Below are positions 9,406-18,051 of a DNA stretch of 57,302 bases, one piece after another. The stretch is taken from contig JAJQFD010000015.1 of the NCBI GenBank assembly GCA_021201335.1, positions 1-57,302 on the forward strand, written 5' to 3'. Position numbers and translations under genes: made by a program. Each line of letters begins with the position of its first letter. Position 1 is the stretch's first letter. The DNA comes from Bacteroides sp. (GTDB lineage: Bacteria; Bacteroidota; Bacteroidia; Bacteroidales; Bacteroidaceae). The notes beneath the pieces were generated by a model that did no database searches, had not been told where the DNA came from, and saw nothing but the letters and a program-made list of their open reading frames with translations.

Positions 9406-10245
9406 AGGCTAACATTATTAATTTAAAAATGGATAATTTAGATCTTACTTGGGGTATTGTTTATCAGTATTATATAAAAAATCTTATTGAAGGCTATCAA
9501 TTTGTTTTCGATATTTAATTTATCTCCTCAGTTCAGATTTTATAATAGTCTCCGATTATTATTAAAAAACTGTTTCATATTCACTCTCTTTTTTTTATTT
9601 ATATCTTGATTACACCTGCATAAAGTTTTGACTGTATGATTCTGCAAATTCGAAAATATTGTTTATATAATTATCATATATATAATGATAATATAATTCA
9701 ATTCTTATACTTTCTTTTAATTGCAAATATATGTTTTTATTTTTATAATTTATATATTATCTATTAATTTAATTTAATTTTTAAAAACCAATTTGGAGTT
9801 TTTTATAAATAAACACCGTTATAAGCCTTATCGCTTTGCTTCGCTGTTATGGGAAATTTGAGTTGTTTTGATTTGTTAAGTAATTATATTCTGCAGGTCA
9901 GCAAAAAAATAATATATAATTTCATTATAAATTTTAGAAAAAAATCAAAGATGTATTGATATTTTATTGATAGGATTCATATCTGTTTTTCCTATTTCAG
10001 AATTTTTCCCGATAAATATTATTTTATTTACTTTTACTTTATAAAATCCATCTTTATAAGGTTGAATAATTCCGGATACTAATAATATTCTCCTCCAAGA
10101 TTCTTTCTTAAGAAAATAGCTTCTGCGAAATGTCTTTCTGTGTAGTACCTGATAATATAATATGTTTTATGCAAAACTTCTGTAAAACGACAAACCTTTT
10201 TGTTCCTTGATCTGTAATTTCTTTAAACCATAAAACAATTAACTT
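9406..10245 (+). other. Long AT-rich noncoding region upstream of SusC
   Basis: About 840 bp contain no convincing gene. The stretch presumably holds the SusC promoter and its leader. The one clear signal is a perfect inverted repeat ATTATCAT-N7-ATGATAAT at 9670-9692, about 265 bp upstream of the SusC start, which could be an operator or a hairpin. A minus-strand open frame at 10108-10449 opposes the small charged ORF and looks like chance. Confidence 0.5.
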
Positions 10246-10440
10246 ATGAATAGAGACAAACAAATAATCAAAAACATTGAGAACAAAAAATTCCAGGCAC
10301 AGGAAGAGTATGCTAAAAACAAGGCTTTGCTTTCCGAATCCAGAATTCAGGAAAAGGTTGATTATATCCGGCCTGCTGAGCAGCGTCCGGAAAATCAGCA
10401 GGAGAAAGTTGAGGATGCCAAAGATGAAGTATCTAAATAA
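10246..10440 (+). CDS. Small highly charged hypothetical protein (64 residues)
   Basis: The frame starts at an ATG after an A-rich leader and encodes a hydrophilic, mostly helical peptide (MNRDKQIIKNIENKK at the start, PENQQEKVEDAKDEVSK at the end) rich in Lys, Glu and Gln, with no signal or membrane segment. The opposite strand and another plus frame are also open, so coding is not certain. The continuous charged amphipathic pattern and the sensible start favour this frame. No family is recognised. It is followed 20 bp later by the palindromic element at 10460-10596. Confidence 0.5.
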   Translation: MNRDKQIIKNIENKKFQAQEEYAKNKALLSESRIQEKVDYIRPAEQRPENQQEKVEDAKDEVSK

Positions 10441-10459
10441 AGAAGACAAAAAGAGAGTT

Positions 10460-10596
10460 TGTCAAAAGTGACGTCTCTTTCCTATTTGGTTACGATCTGT
10501 AAGCAATCACCCCTGCAGGGGTGATGCACATTTTAACCCTGTCCGGGTAATTTCTTATGATTGTAACTAACTCAAAGAACGACTGGGCTTTTGACA
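10460..10596. repeat. 137-nt imperfect palindromic element (MITE/REP-like or structured RNA)
   Basis: Nested complementary segments are visible. The outer arms are TGTCAAAAG (10460-10468) and CTTTTGACA (10588-10596). A second pair, GTTACGATC (10489-10497) and GATTGTAAC (10559-10567), has one G-U pair. Inside are a perfect 20-bp palindrome ATCACCCCTGCAGGGGTGAT (10506-10525) and a small hairpin ACCC-N5-GGGT (10536-10548). A T-rich run follows at about 10599-10608. This architecture fits a miniature inverted-repeat element, a REP-like element or a multibranched transcript 3' end. Confidence 0.55.
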
Positions 10597-10791
10597 CATT
10601 TATTTTTTTGGGAAAAGCTATCTATCCCAGTACCAAATCAATTGTTTTCATATTGCGTATTGATACCAGCATCCTTTCCGTAAGCCACTACCCAAAAGCT
10701 TGGTGGAAAGATCTTCGATAAATCAATTGAATGTAAGTTGTTAGAAAAAATTACGGATATAATATTGGTGTATCTCCCACCATCATGCATC

Positions 10792-10817
10792 TATAAGCCA
10801 CAGTTCCCTGGCTTATA
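10792..10817. other. Stem-loop in the gap before nqrF
   Basis: TATAAGCCA (10792-10800) and TGGCTTATA (10809-10817) form a 9-bp stem with an 8-nt loop. No T-run follows it. The surrounding stretch 10597-10857 contains no convincing gene; a 60-codon minus-strand open frame across it looks like chance. Confidence 0.35.
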
Positions 10818-10857
10818 TGGTTCTTATTGGTGTATTGAAAAATCGTAGTAACCGGAA

Positions 10858-10892
10858 TAAAAAAACCGGTAGGAATTTTCCCACCGGTTTTT
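10858..10892 (-). terminator. Intrinsic terminator of the nqr operon
   Basis: On the minus strand AACCGGTGGGAA and TTCCTACCGGTT form a stem followed by a T-run, about 22 bp beyond the nqrF stop codon. This placement fits the end of the nqrABCDEF transcript. Confidence 0.8.
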
Positions 10893-10913
10893 ATATATAA
10901 ATGTAGAGGTTTT

Positions 10914-12158
10914 TTATGCACCAAAGTCATCAAACATAAGCATGTTGCGTGGAACTCCTAAGTCATACAACATTTTCTCAACAGCTTTTGCCATCGGACC
11001 AGGACCACACATGTAATATTCAATATCTTCCGGAGCATCGTGATTTTTGAGGTAATTCTCATAAATCACATTGTGGATAAATCCAACAGGTCCTGTCCAG
11101 TTATCTTCTGGTAGAGGATCACTTAATGCAATGTGGAAAGAGAAATTAGGAAATTTTTCTTCTAATTCACGGAAATCCTGCTCATAGAAAATTTCATTCT
11201 TAGAACGCGCTCCATACCAATAAGATATTTTACGATTAGTAATCTGCAAAGTTTTCAATAGATGCAAAATATGCGAACGTAACGGAGCCATACCGGCGCC
11301 ACCACCAATATAAAGCATTTCACGATCTGAATTTAAAATCGGGTGGAACTCACCAAACGGACCTGAAACCATTACTTTGTCACCTGGTTTTAATGAGAAG
11401 ATATAAGAAGAACAAATACCCGGCGGTACCTTCATAAACCCACCAGTGGCTCTGTCAAACGGAGGAGTGGCGATACGTACATTCAACATGACGATATCTC
11501 CTTCAGCCGGATAGTTGGCCATGGAATAAGCACGCATCGTTTCCTCGTCATTCTTGGCAGTCAGATCCCACATTTTGAATTTATCCCAGTCGGAACGGAA
11601 ACGTTCTTCCACATCAAAATCAGCGAATTTAATGTCATATTTTGGTACATCAATCTGGATATATCCACCTGATGTAAAGTTCAGATGTTCACCTTCCGGC
11701 AATTTCACTACAAATTCTTTAATGTAGGTAGCAACATTGTTATTGGATATCACTTCACATTCCCACTTCTTCACACCTAATACGGATTCGGGAATGCGGA
11801 TTTCCATATCCTGCTTAACTTTCACCTGACAGCCCAACCGCCAATGTGCCTGTTGCTCTTTACGGGTAAAATGTCCTTTTTCTGTTGGAAGGATTTCGCC
11901 ACCACCACTGTCGACCTGACAGCGGCACTGAGCGCAAGTACCACCACCACCACAGGCAGAAGGTAAGAAGATTTTGTTAGTGGCTAATGTCATAAGCAAA
12001 TTGGAGCCGCTTTCTACTTCCACTTCTTTTTCTCCATTGATGGTAATCTTCACCGGCCCGGAAGGGGAAAGGTATCTTTTGGCTACCAAAAGGATAATGA
12101 CGAGCAAAAGGATTACTGCCAGAAAGACTCCTACACTCGTTAATATTAAAGATGTCAT
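10914..12158 (-). CDS. nqrF: Na+-translocating NADH:quinone reductase subunit F
   Basis: This 414-residue protein is the NADH-oxidising electron-entry subunit of Na+-NQR. It has one N-terminal membrane helix (about 4-27), a 2Fe-2S ferredoxin domain with Cys69, Cys75, Cys78 and Cys110 (CGGGGTCAQC, then LGC), an FAD-binding RAYS motif at 209-212, and an NAD-binding GGGAGMAPLR at 285-294. The length is normal for the family. It is the last gene of nqrABCDEF and is followed by a terminator. Confidence 0.97.
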   Translation of the reverse strand: MTSLILTSVGVFLAVILLLVIILLVAKRYLSPSGPVKITINGEKEVEVESGSNLLMTLATNKIFLPSACGGGGTCAQCRCQVDSGGGEILPTEKGHFTRKEQQAHWRLGCQVKVKQDMEIRIPESVLGVKKWECEVISNNNVATYIKEFVVKLPEGEHLNFTSGGYIQIDVPKYDIKFADFDVEERFRSDWDKFKMWDLTAKNDEETMRAYSMANYPAEGDIVMLNVRIATPPFDRATGGFMKVPPGICSSYIFSLKPGDKVMVSGPFGEFHPILNSDREMLYIGGGAGMAPLRSHILHLLKTLQITNRKISYWYGARSKNEIFYEQDFRELEEKFPNFSFHIALSDPLPEDNWTGPVGFIHNVIYENYLKNHDAPEDIEYYMCGPGPMAKAVEKMLYDLGVPRNMLMFDDFGA

Positions 12159-12177
12159 TTTCTTTTCGTCTTTTAAA

Positions 12178-12777
12178 TTATATTTTCAATCCAGAGAAAC
12201 ACATAAAGGCAATAGCCATCAGACCTACGGTGATAAATGTAATACCCAATCCTTTGAGAGGACCCGGAACATCAGAGTAAGCCATCTTTTCGCGGATAGC
12301 AGCCAGACCAACAATGGCCAGCAACCAGCCAACACCCGATCCAAAAGCATACGTAGCAGCTTCACCTACATTTACGAACTGTCTTTGTTGCATAAACAAA
12401 GAACCACCCATAATGGCACAGTTTACAGCGATCAATGGTAAGAAAATACCTAATGATGCATAAAGAGAAGGACTGAATTTCTCAATAGCCATTTCAACCA
12501 ACTGTACAATACCCGCAATAACTGCAATGAAAAGAATAAAGCTTAGAAAGCTCAAATCCACACCTTCTACTAATGCATCTGCCTTTAAAACATAGTTCTC
12601 CAACAAATAATTTACAGGTAATGTTACTAGGAGTACAAATATTACAGCAACACCTAACCCCAATGCTGTCTTAACATTCTTCGATACCGCCAGGTATGAA
12701 CACATACCTAAAAAGTAAGCAAAGATCATATTGTCGACAAAGATCGACTTGACAAATAAACTTAAATAATCATTCAT
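12178..12777 (-). CDS. nqrE: Na+-translocating NADH:quinone reductase subunit E
   Basis: This 199-residue integral membrane protein has about six helices. It carries Cys26 and Cys120 (FLGMCSYL and [10 protein letters not shown]), the conserved pair that, together with the NqrD pair, holds the intramembrane iron cofactor in the Vibrio enzyme. It is paralogous to NqrD and lies between nqrD and nqrF, with about 20-25 bp on either side. No anomaly was seen. Confidence 0.97.
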   Translation of the reverse strand: MNDYLSLFVKSIFVDNMIFAYFLGMCSYLAVSKNVKTALGLGVAVIFVLLVTLPVNYLLENYVLKADALVEGVDLSFLSFILFIAVIAGIVQLVEMAIEKFSPSLYASLGIFLPLIAVNCAIMGGSLFMQQRQFVNVGEAATYAFGSGVGWLLAIVGLAAIREKMAYSDVPGPLKGLGITFITVGLMAIAFMCFSGLKI

Positions 12778-12802
12778 TTCTATATTCGATTTTTAAGGGG
12801 TT

Positions 12803-13435
12803 TCACTTCTCTTGCAGTTCTTTGGTATGAGCTCTCTGTACCCAGATGTAACAAGCACAAATAATCAAAGCCATAGGCGGCATCAGCATCAAACCGTTAT
12901 TCATATATCCCATTTCATAAAATGAAGCTGGAATAATCTGGAATCCTAAAAGCGCACCAGAGCCTAGAAACTCACGAAAGAAACCTACTACAATCAAAAT
13001 AATAGCATAACCAACACCATTACCCAAACCATCCAGGAAAGATTCCCATGGACCGTTAGCCATTGCAAAAGCTTCGAGGCGCCCCATCAAGATACAATTG
13101 GTAATAATTAGCCCTACATATACAGAGAGTTGTACACTTACATCGTACGCAAAAGCTTTTAAAACTTCACTAACAATAGTTACCAAAGCCGCTACTACTA
13201 CCAACTGAACGATGATACGAATACGATTAGGTATAGTATTACGAAGTAATGAGATAATCACATTGGCAAATGCCAAAATTACCGTTACAGAAAGCCCCAT
13301 CACAATAGCGGGTTCCAGTTTTGCCGTTACGGCCAATGCCGAGCATATACCAAGTACCTGAACTGTTACCGGGTTATTTATGTTAAGTGGGCCAGAGAAT
13401 ACTTCTTTATTCTTTTTAGAAAACAATTGACTCAT
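12803..13435 (-). CDS. nqrD: Na+-translocating NADH:quinone reductase subunit D
   Basis: This 210-residue membrane protein has about six helices. The iron-ligating cysteines correspond to Cys31 (LGICSALAV) and Cys114 (ITNCILMGR). It pairs with NqrE to form the pseudo-symmetric core through which electrons pass to the NqrB/C flavins. The gene lies 13 bp downstream of nqrC in the operon. Confidence 0.97.
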   Translation of the reverse strand: MSQLFSKKNKEVFSGPLNINNPVTVQVLGICSALAVTAKLEPAIVMGLSVTVILAFANVIISLLRNTIPNRIRIIVQLVVVAALVTIVSEVLKAFAYDVSVQLSVYVGLIITNCILMGRLEAFAMANGPWESFLDGLGNGVGYAIILIVVGFFREFLGSGALLGFQIIPASFYEMGYMNNGLMLMPPMALIICACYIWVQRAHTKELQEK

Positions 13436-13448
13436 TTCTTTCGCCTCC

Positions 13449-14141
13449 TTATTTTTTAGTTAAAAACTCATTGTATTGACTCAGACAATCTTTCAACATT
13501 GCTTCTACAGCCACCGAAGTAATAGTACCTCCTGAGATACCGTCTACATAATCTTGTCCGGTAGCAGTTCTTCCAGGTTTTACAACAGCAATGGAAACCA
13601 AATTCCCATCCTTCATAATTTCTTTGCCAATGAAAGGAGCCTGGAATTTTTCTGTTGTGATTTCAGCACCTAACCCGGGAGTTTCTCCGGCATGCGAAAA
13701 ATAAGTACCATAAATGGTATTCTTATTATCATTCAAGGCAACATATCCCCAAATAGGGCCCCATAAACCTTGTCCATAGAGTGGAATAATGTATTTGGTT
13801 TCACCATTTACATTTGCTAAATAGACAGTCAGCTTGCGATCTTCGAGCTTCTTTGAAAGTTCCACTTTTTCCACAACATTGAAACCACCTTCCTCAGCAA
13901 TAACTTCACCTTTAGAGTTAATAATCATATCTTTCTGAACATATTGATTATATAATGCTTCGGCATCCTGACCGTCTGTATTAATATTCAATGAGCTCAG
14001 TATTTGTTTCATTTTATCAAGTTCAACATTCTTATTCTGGATATCCTTTAAAGAATAAGAAGTAAAGGCCAGTACAAATGCTACGATAACAACCATTACC
14101 GAAGCATAAATGATAGTATAAGTATTACTATTAGTATTCAT
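13449..14141 (-). CDS. nqrC: Na+-translocating NADH:quinone reductase subunit C
   Basis: This 230-residue protein has one N-terminal membrane helix (about 8-28) and a periplasmic flavin domain. The covalent FMN site is the Thr in SGGTITS (Thr206), equivalent to the SGATxTS threonine of characterised NqrC proteins. The family usually has Ala where this protein has the second Gly. FMN would be attached by an ApbE flavin transferase, which is not in this window. The gene lies 11 bp after nqrB. Confidence 0.97.
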   Translation of the reverse strand: MNTNSNTYTIIYASVMVVIVAFVLAFTSYSLKDIQNKNVELDKMKQILSSLNINTDGQDAEALYNQYVQKDMIINSKGEVIAEEGGFNVVEKVELSKKLEDRKLTVYLANVNGETKYIIPLYGQGLWGPIWGYVALNDNKNTIYGTYFSHAGETPGLGAEITTEKFQAPFIGKEIMKDGNLVSIAVVKPGRTATGQDYVDGISGGTITSVAVEAMLKDCLSQYNEFLTKK

Positions 14142-14152
14142 ATTCTTCGGTT

Positions 14153-15331
14153 TTAATTATTAGACTTAATAGCACGTTTTTCTCTACGTGTGATATTGCT
14201 TTGCACCACATAATAATCAATTAATGGAGCAAAAATGTTCATCAATAGGATGGCTAGCATCATACCCTCAGGATAACCCGGATTCAGCACGCGAATCACA
14301 ATCGCCATTACCCCGATCAAGAATCCATAAATATATTTACCAGTTTCCGTACGGGAAGCAGTAACAGGATCAGTAGCCATAAACACAGCTCCAAAACAAA
14401 AACCTCCTAATACAAGATGTTCCCACCAGGGCATGTGTGCCATGGCTGTTTCAGGGCCGAACATATTAAAAATAATTCCCATAAAAGCCCCGCCGAAGAA
14501 TACAGAGAACATAATTTTCCAGCTAGCTACTCCGGTGATAAGCAATAAGGCTGCTCCCAATAGAATAGCGATCACACTGGTTTCACCAATAGAACCCGGC
14601 ATTAATCCGGTGATCATATCCCATGAAAAAGGAGCATACCCTGTAGCATCCAGTGCAGTGGAAGCCTCACCAAGTGTTGTTGCAGCCGTAAGTCCGTCTA
14701 CTGTTTTTCCTATACCCAAGATACTTTCTTTTGCTACCCATACTGCGTCACCAGACATCATGGTTGGATAAGCAAAAAATAAGAAAGCACGGGTAACCAA
14801 TGCTACATTAAAAACATTCATACCTGTACCACCAAACACTTCTTTTGCGAATATTACCGAGAAAGCAGTAGCTACCGCAATAATCCATAGCGGGCAGCCA
14901 ATCGGCACAATTAAAGGAATCAATATACCGGAAACCAGAAAACCTTCCTGAATTTCTTCATTCTTCCATTGAGCCACCACGAACTCAATACCAAGTCCTA
15001 CAACATATGAAACTATAATTTTAGGCAAAACTGCCAGAAAACCATAACCAAACATTTCCCAGAATCCACCTATAGCTCCTGTATGTGTAAAATGTTGATA
15101 TCCTACATTGTACATACCAAATAACATACATGGTATTAACGCAATCACCACAATAGACATGATACGTTTACTATCTACCACGTCATGAATATGAGTTCCA
15201 GATTTCGATGTTGTATTCGGAACAAACAAAAATGTTTCAAATCCGTCGAATACAGAGTGAAATGCGTGGAGCTTGCCTCCCTTTTCAAAGTTTGGCTTTA
15301 TCTTATCTAGATATTTTCTTAACGCTTTCAT
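14153..15331 (-). CDS. nqrB: Na+-translocating NADH:quinone reductase subunit B
   Basis: This 392-residue polytopic membrane protein is the subunit that binds covalent FMN and riboflavin and forms part of the sodium path. DGLTAATTLG (212-221) matches the flavinylation region, making Thr218 the likely attachment site. The Gly/Pro-rich helices and the TDPVTASRTETGKYIYG segment near the C-terminus are typical. It follows nqrA after a 48-bp gap that contains a short direct repeat of TATAAGTTTTT. Confidence 0.97.
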   Translation of the reverse strand: MKALRKYLDKIKPNFEKGGKLHAFHSVFDGFETFLFVPNTTSKSGTHIHDVVDSKRIMSIVVIALIPCMLFGMYNVGYQHFTHTGAIGGFWEMFGYGFLAVLPKIIVSYVVGLGIEFVVAQWKNEEIQEGFLVSGILIPLIVPIGCPLWIIAVATAFSVIFAKEVFGGTGMNVFNVALVTRAFLFFAYPTMMSGDAVWVAKESILGIGKTVDGLTAATTLGEASTALDATGYAPFSWDMITGLMPGSIGETSVIAILLGAALLLITGVASWKIMFSVFFGGAFMGIIFNMFGPETAMAHMPWWEHLVLGGFCFGAVFMATDPVTASRTETGKYIYGFLIGVMAIVIRVLNPGYPEGMMLAILLMNIFAPLIDYYVVQSNITRREKRAIKSNN

Positions 15332-15379
15332 TTAAGTATATAAGTTTTTTAGTTTATAAGTTTTTATTCAATCAAAAAC

Positions 15380-16738
15380 TTAACTCATTTCTGCACGCAA
15401 GTTATCCAGCCCTACACGAACAATCTTTTGTAGTTCTTGTTTGGATGAACAAACAAATTCACACAGAGCAAAATCCTCCGGAGCCACTTCATAAATACCC
15501 AGTTGCTCCATCCGATCAATATCACCGGTGATAATCGCTTTAATCAGATATTCGGGTAAAATATCCATAGGCAAAACACGATCATATTCATTTGACATAA
15601 TCATATTCCGTTTACCTCCTTTAATACGGGCATCAATCGTATACTCCCGTTTTTTGAAAGCATCTAGTATCCAGCTAAAATAAGAATGATTCACACTGAA
15701 TTGGTTGAAGCGAGGCATGATAAAGCCTAGAAATTCATGTACCTCACTACCGTCTGGTATCACTGTTAGTTCACTATCGAAAGCTCCCAGATATCCATCA
15801 GGCAAAATACGCTTACCTGTCAATACATTACCACTGATATAACGTAACGTTTTATCTTTTATAACATTTCCAGCAAAAACATTTGTTATGGATGCACCAG
15901 CAATTAATTTGCAATAAGCTGGTTTTAACACCTCAGAGCCGGTTACAGCAACCGTACGAGTAAAGTCCACATAACCGTTATTAAAAAGTCTTCCAATTAG
16001 GATTACATCTTCAGCTCCTACCGTCCATACGACTTCACCTTTACTAATAGGTGCAATGTGATGTATTTGTATGCCTACATTGCCGGCAGGATGCGGACCT
16101 TCAAACGCAGTAATTGTCACATGTTTGGCTTGAGTTAAAGCGGTAGCCTTTTGGTTCTTATTAATACCAAGATAAGTCTTAGCCATTTTTGCCAATGCAT
16201 CCAATCCGGTCTGGAAATTAGTTTCTTCGCCCCTCAACTGATATTCAAAATCAGGAGCTAATGGTTTACTATCAAAGCCGGAAACAAAAATAGCTCTTGG
16301 AGTATTTTCCGGATTTGCTATCACGTCATAGGGACGTTGCTTAATAAACGCGAATAATCCTGATTCACAGAGAATCGACTTTATCTCTTCTGCAGAAAGA
16401 GAGGAAACTTGTTTTATACCAATCTCTACTTTTTCCTGTTTTGCATCAGCCTGTACGGTAATTGCCATTACCTTACGCCTCTCTCCGCGAATAACACCTG
16501 TTACAATACCACTTACAGGTGACACAAAATTTACTTCCGGGTGATTCTTGTCGACAAACAAGGGTGCACCAGCCAAAACATGTTCCTGCTCCTTCACAAC
16601 CACCTTCGGAGTCACCCCCGGAAAGTCATCCGGAACAAGTGCGTATGTATCCGGAGTTTTCACCGAAAACATCTCCTGTGCAGCTTTGCCTTTCAGGCTA
16701 ATGTCAAGACCTCTACATAACTTTATTACATTTGCCAT
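15380..16738 (-). CDS. nqrA: Na+-translocating NADH:quinone reductase subunit A
   Basis: This 452-residue soluble cytoplasmic subunit binds ubiquinone/menaquinone at the NqrB interface and carries no redox cofactor. The N-terminus (IKLCRGLDISLKGKA) and the GPHPAGNVGIQIHHI core are family hallmarks. It is the first gene of the operon. A phylum-type promoter lies 36-64 bp upstream. The operon provides the Na+ gradient that the sodium symporters and NhaA in this window would use. Confidence 0.97.
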   Translation of the reverse strand: MANVIKLCRGLDISLKGKAAQEMFSVKTPDTYALVPDDFPGVTPKVVVKEQEHVLAGAPLFVDKNHPEVNFVSPVSGIVTGVIRGERRKVMAITVQADAKQEKVEIGIKQVSSLSAEEIKSILCESGLFAFIKQRPYDVIANPENTPRAIFVSGFDSKPLAPDFEYQLRGEETNFQTGLDALAKMAKTYLGINKNQKATALTQAKHVTITAFEGPHPAGNVGIQIHHIAPISKGEVVWTVGAEDVILIGRLFNNGYVDFTRTVAVTGSEVLKPAYCKLIAGASITNVFAGNVIKDKTLRYISGNVLTGKRILPDGYLGAFDSELTVIPDGSEVHEFLGFIMPRFNQFSVNHSYFSWILDAFKKREYTIDARIKGGKRNMIMSNEYDRVLPMDILPEYLIKAIITGDIDRMEQLGIYEVAPEDFALCEFVCSSKQELQKIVRVGLDNLRAEMS

Positions 16739-16773
16739 GCTACAATTAATAATAGGGTTTTATAATTTGCCCG

Positions 16774-16802
16774 CAAAAATAATAAATAATAATGTGAAAC
16801 AA
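16774..16802 (-). promoter_or_regulatory. Bacteroidota-type promoter of the nqr operon
   Basis: On the minus strand a TTG (16800-16802) stands 18 bp before TATTTTTG (16774-16781), which fits the -33 TTG / -7 TAnnTTTG consensus. It lies 36 bp upstream of the nqrA start. The rest of the 320-bp gap up to 17057 is AT-rich and shows no gene. Confidence 0.7.
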
Positions 16803-17057
16803 CAGGAATTAAGGAAATATTTCTTTAATTAAAATATTCTCTTAAAAAACTTTTCATTTCTTTTTGTATGACAGATTACAAACAGATTATTTCATATAAA
16901 ATAATTCTATTCTAAATCTTTTAAAAACATTTTATATCAAATATACACTTACAACATTTTTTAATCAAATCCAAACAAAACAAAACAGACTGTCAAGTGT
17001 TTATAATTACGAATGAAGAAATACCTAAACTAGTAATTATAAAAAAACTTATTCATT

Positions 17058-17303
17058 ATGGGATTATTATGGTCAATTATTATCGGTGTTGTGGCGGGAG
17101 CCATTGCCGGATGGTTAATGAAAGGACGTGGGTTCGGCTTTTTAGTTAATCTCCTGGTCGGTTTGGTTGGTAGTGTTTTAGGAGGCTGGATTTATGGATT
17201 ATTCGGAGTAGACGCAGACCGTGGTGTATGGGGAACATTACTCATGTCAGTAATCGGTGCTGTCGTACTTTTATGGATAGTATCATTATTTAATAGAAAA
17301 TAA
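17058..17303 (+). CDS. GlsB/YeaQ/YmgE-family stress response membrane protein
   Basis: This 81-residue protein is almost entirely three Gly-rich membrane helices (GVVAGAIAGWLMKGRG, FLVNLLVGLVGSVLGGWIYG, LLMSVIGAVVLLWIV), the transglycosylase-associated/GlsB fold. Relatives are induced by general or envelope stress; the biochemical role is unclear. A YtxH-like gene follows after 18 bp, a pairing that also suggests a stress function. Confidence 0.88.
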   Translation: MGLLWSIIIGVVAGAIAGWLMKGRGFGFLVNLLVGLVGSVLGGWIYGLFGVDADRGVWGTLLMSVIGAVVLLWIVSLFNRK

Positions 17304-17321
17304 TTTTAAAACGATTTAATT

Positions 17322-17587
17322 ATGAACAAAGTATTAATTGGAGCTACCCTGGGCACAGCTATAGGGTATCTTGTGAGAAAAATGCAAGAAGAAAAACAAT
17401 TCGAGAAAGCAGCCGATGCAATTGCCGACTGGGCTGCAAAAGCAAAAAAAAGGCCAAGGATGCCGTAGATATGGCTGGAAACGAAGCTGGATATATGAAA
17501 GATAAGGCTGAGTATGCTTTTGAAAAAGGCAAAGCTAAAGTAGCAAAGGCTGAAAATAAAGCTCAGGAAAAAATGGAAACTTTTTAA
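17322..17587 (+). pseudogene. YtxH-like small stress protein, frameshifted in an A8 run
   Basis: An ATG opens a Gly-rich N-terminal segment (MNKVLIGATLGTAIGYLVRK) followed by a charged helical tail. As written the frame stops at TAG 17466-17468 after 48 codons. Adding one A to the run at 17444-17451 (eight As after GC) restores an 88-residue protein continuing AKAKKKAKDAVDMAGNEAG and ending KAQEKMETF. The pattern, a short membrane anchor plus a long Lys/Ala/Glu helix, fits YtxH-type proteins. The tail composition is preserved, so a sequencing error or recent slip is more likely than old decay. Confidence 0.65.
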
Positions 17588-17612
17588 ACAAGATGTTTAA
17601 AATAGCTTTAAG

Positions 17613-17654
17613 AAAAGGTATGAATCTCATTAATAGGATATTCATACCTTTTTT
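17613..17654 (+). terminator. Bidirectional terminator between convergent genes
   Basis: AAAAGGTATGAAT (17613-17625) pairs with ATTCATACCTTTT (17640-17652), with As before and Ts after. It sits between the YtxH-like gene (plus) and the DUF3037 gene (minus, ending at 17656) and can serve both. Confidence 0.75.
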
Positions 17655-17655
17655 A

Positions 17656-18051
17656 CTATAATACCAGTTCCTCAAACAAGTTAGTTAACGTTGCATCCAG
17701 ATCGAATGAAAAGCCAGAATGTGGGCGGGAGGTTTGTAAACTTGTGCTCCTGACAGCTGTTAACCAGCGAAATCTTTCCGGTACGTCCATTAAAGCTATC
17801 GGACCTCCTTCAATTTCACCCAAGCAAATCCGATTAAATTCCTTCAACGCAATTTCTAAAGATGTAATTTCCAGTTCAGTGGAAAATAGATTAATCTTTT
17901 CCTTGTGAAGGAAATAAATTGCTTTAAGATAATTACACCCTTTCGAAAAGACAATTACACCTACATTTATAAACTCTTCCCGTTCAACTTTGGGGAGAAA
18001 CCGAATCACTGCATATTCATATAAGTGTCTTTCTGGCATTGTACGCTTCAT
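17656..18051 (-). CDS. DUF3037 domain-containing protein
   Basis: This 131-residue soluble protein has the DUF3037 pattern (YAVIRFLPKVEREEFINVGVIVF near the start, then RFRWLTAVRSTSLQTSRPH). The reading frame overlaps the upstream HipA-like kinase gene by 35 bp, so the two are translationally linked. DUF3037 genes are repeatedly found directly after HipA-like kinases. Its role is unknown; a substrate or regulator of the kinase is a reasonable guess. It ends at a bidirectional terminator. Confidence 0.82.
   Translation of the reverse strand: MKRTMPERHLYEYAVIRFLPKVEREEFINVGVIVFSKGCNYLKAIYFLHKEKINLFSTELEITSLEIALKEFNRICLGEIEGGPIALMDVPERFRWLTAVRSTSLQTSRPHSGFSFDLDATLTNLFEELVL

Noticed and set aside
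10751..10933. 60-codon minus-strand frame before nqrF
   Set aside because: It overlaps the nqrF 3' end and the nqr terminator; no protein-like features.
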